A DNA stretch of 6,484 bases from Bryobacterales bacterium (GTDB taxonomy: Bacteria; Acidobacteriota; Terriglobia; Bryobacterales; Bryobacteraceae): positions 757 through 7,240 of the forward strand of contig PKZC01000178.1 of NCBI GenBank assembly GCA_003132905.1, written 5' to 3'. The notes beneath the pieces were generated by a model, which did no database searches, was not told the DNA's origin, and saw only the letters and a list, made by a program, of their open reading frames with translations. A program made the position numbers and the translations under genes. Below are positions 6,236 to 6,484 of this stretch, one piece after another. Every line of letters begins with the position of its first letter. The first letter of the stretch is position 1.

Positions 6236-6484
6236 CTATTCCGCTCCTCGGCATGATAGGGGACACTGACGATCAGTCCGCCGACTTACCGAAAGTGACT
6301 CTACACGGTAACCCGTAGCATCGACGGCAAAGACGTTGTGCCGTCGAGCGAATTCCGATGCGTCCGAAGCTAGCATCTGTATCACGAGATGCGCGGCAAG
6401 GCTTCCGATGATGCCCGTCACCGTAGGCGGCAGTATCTCGCCACGACTGAATCGCAACTTCTTCGGCGGCAGAAGGCAGCCTAA
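6236..6484 (-). CDS. ThiF/MoeB/HesA-type adenylyltransferase, C-terminal part (runs off right edge)
   Basis: The last 82 codons of a minus-strand gene are present, and the frame is open to the window edge. The visible part matches the end of E1-like enzymes that adenylate the C-terminus of a ThiS/MoaD-like carrier or a peptide. CLLP (residues 3-6 of the visible part) lies where CYRCLFP sits in MoeB. ILPPTVTGIIGSLAAHLVIQML (split here as ILPPTVTGIIGS at 17-28 and LAAHLVIQML at 29-38) matches the helix after the active-site loop. NVFAVDATGYRVESLSV is the last strand pair. CPLSC (74-78) sits where MoeB has its second zinc CxxC, but the spacing is three residues. An internal TTG at 6457 is a poor start; the real one must be outside. 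ATP-binding and catalytic residues lie outside the window, so substrate cannot be judged. Confidence 0.8.
   Translation of the reverse strand, partial: LGCLLPPKKLRFSRGEILPPTVTGIIGSLAAHLVIQMLASDASEFARRHNVFAVDATGYRVESLSVSRRTDRQCPLSCRGAE
6321..6347. repeat. Perfect 9-bp inverted repeat inside the ThiF-like coding region
   Basis: TCGACGGCA (6321-6329) and TGCCGTCGA (6339-6347) are perfect complements around a 9-nt loop. The repeat lies in coding sequence near the 3' end of the ThiF-like gene (about residues 46-55 of the visible part). No T-run follows on either strand, so it is not a standard terminator. It could slow or end transcripts entering from the convergent kinase gene, or be a chance result of codon choice. 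Confidence 0.4.

Overview
The window is about 57% GC by eye and gene-dense. It looks like chromosomal DNA of a soil Acidobacteriota, probably Solibacter/Bryobacterales-like. This is inferred from three things: a secreted multiheme c-type cytochrome fused to TPR repeats, a secreted protein of the 'DGKPDxSG ... GHWEGDT' family, and an HprK-like P-loop kinase next to a ThiF-like gene. No rRNA, tRNA, CRISPR array or intact mobile element was seen.

Left part (1-3207). An exported seven-heme cytochrome with about six C-terminal TPR units is followed 2 nt after its stop by a two-tier inverted repeat that probably ends its transcript. The next 390 bp hold no clear intact gene on the + strand. On the - strand there is an open frame whose end resembles the C-terminal helix of a class I cytochrome c but has no heme-attachment motif, so it is probably debris. 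An extended -10 promoter then leads to a secreted protein of a large uncharacterised family.

Middle part (3208-5276). A 24-codon scrap of the N-terminus of a MetE-like methyltransferase keeps its ribosome site but ends at a stop codon. A LysR-type regulator (- strand) and a short-chain dehydrogenase/reductase (SDR, + strand) are divergently arranged. The short gap between them holds a perfect TATGC-N7-GCATA dyad of LysR-box form, so the regulator probably controls itself and/or the SDR. The SDR keeps its nucleotide-binding fold signature but lacks the usual Tyr-x-x-x-Lys catalytic pair.

Right part (5277-6484). A 37-codon relic of a STAS-domain (anti-sigma antagonist type) protein precedes an HprK-like kinase. 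The kinase converges, with only 3 nt between stop codons, on the C-terminal end of a ThiF/MoeB-type adenylyltransferase that runs in from the right edge. The kinase and the E1-like enzyme could belong to a peptide- or sulfur-carrier-modification locus, but only their juxtaposition supports this.

The intact LysR-SDR pair lies between two gene relics, which suggests a region of gene turnover. I see no convincing wholly new system. The most notable points are the active-site-deficient SDR with its LysR box, the two gene relics, and the kinase/ThiF convergence.
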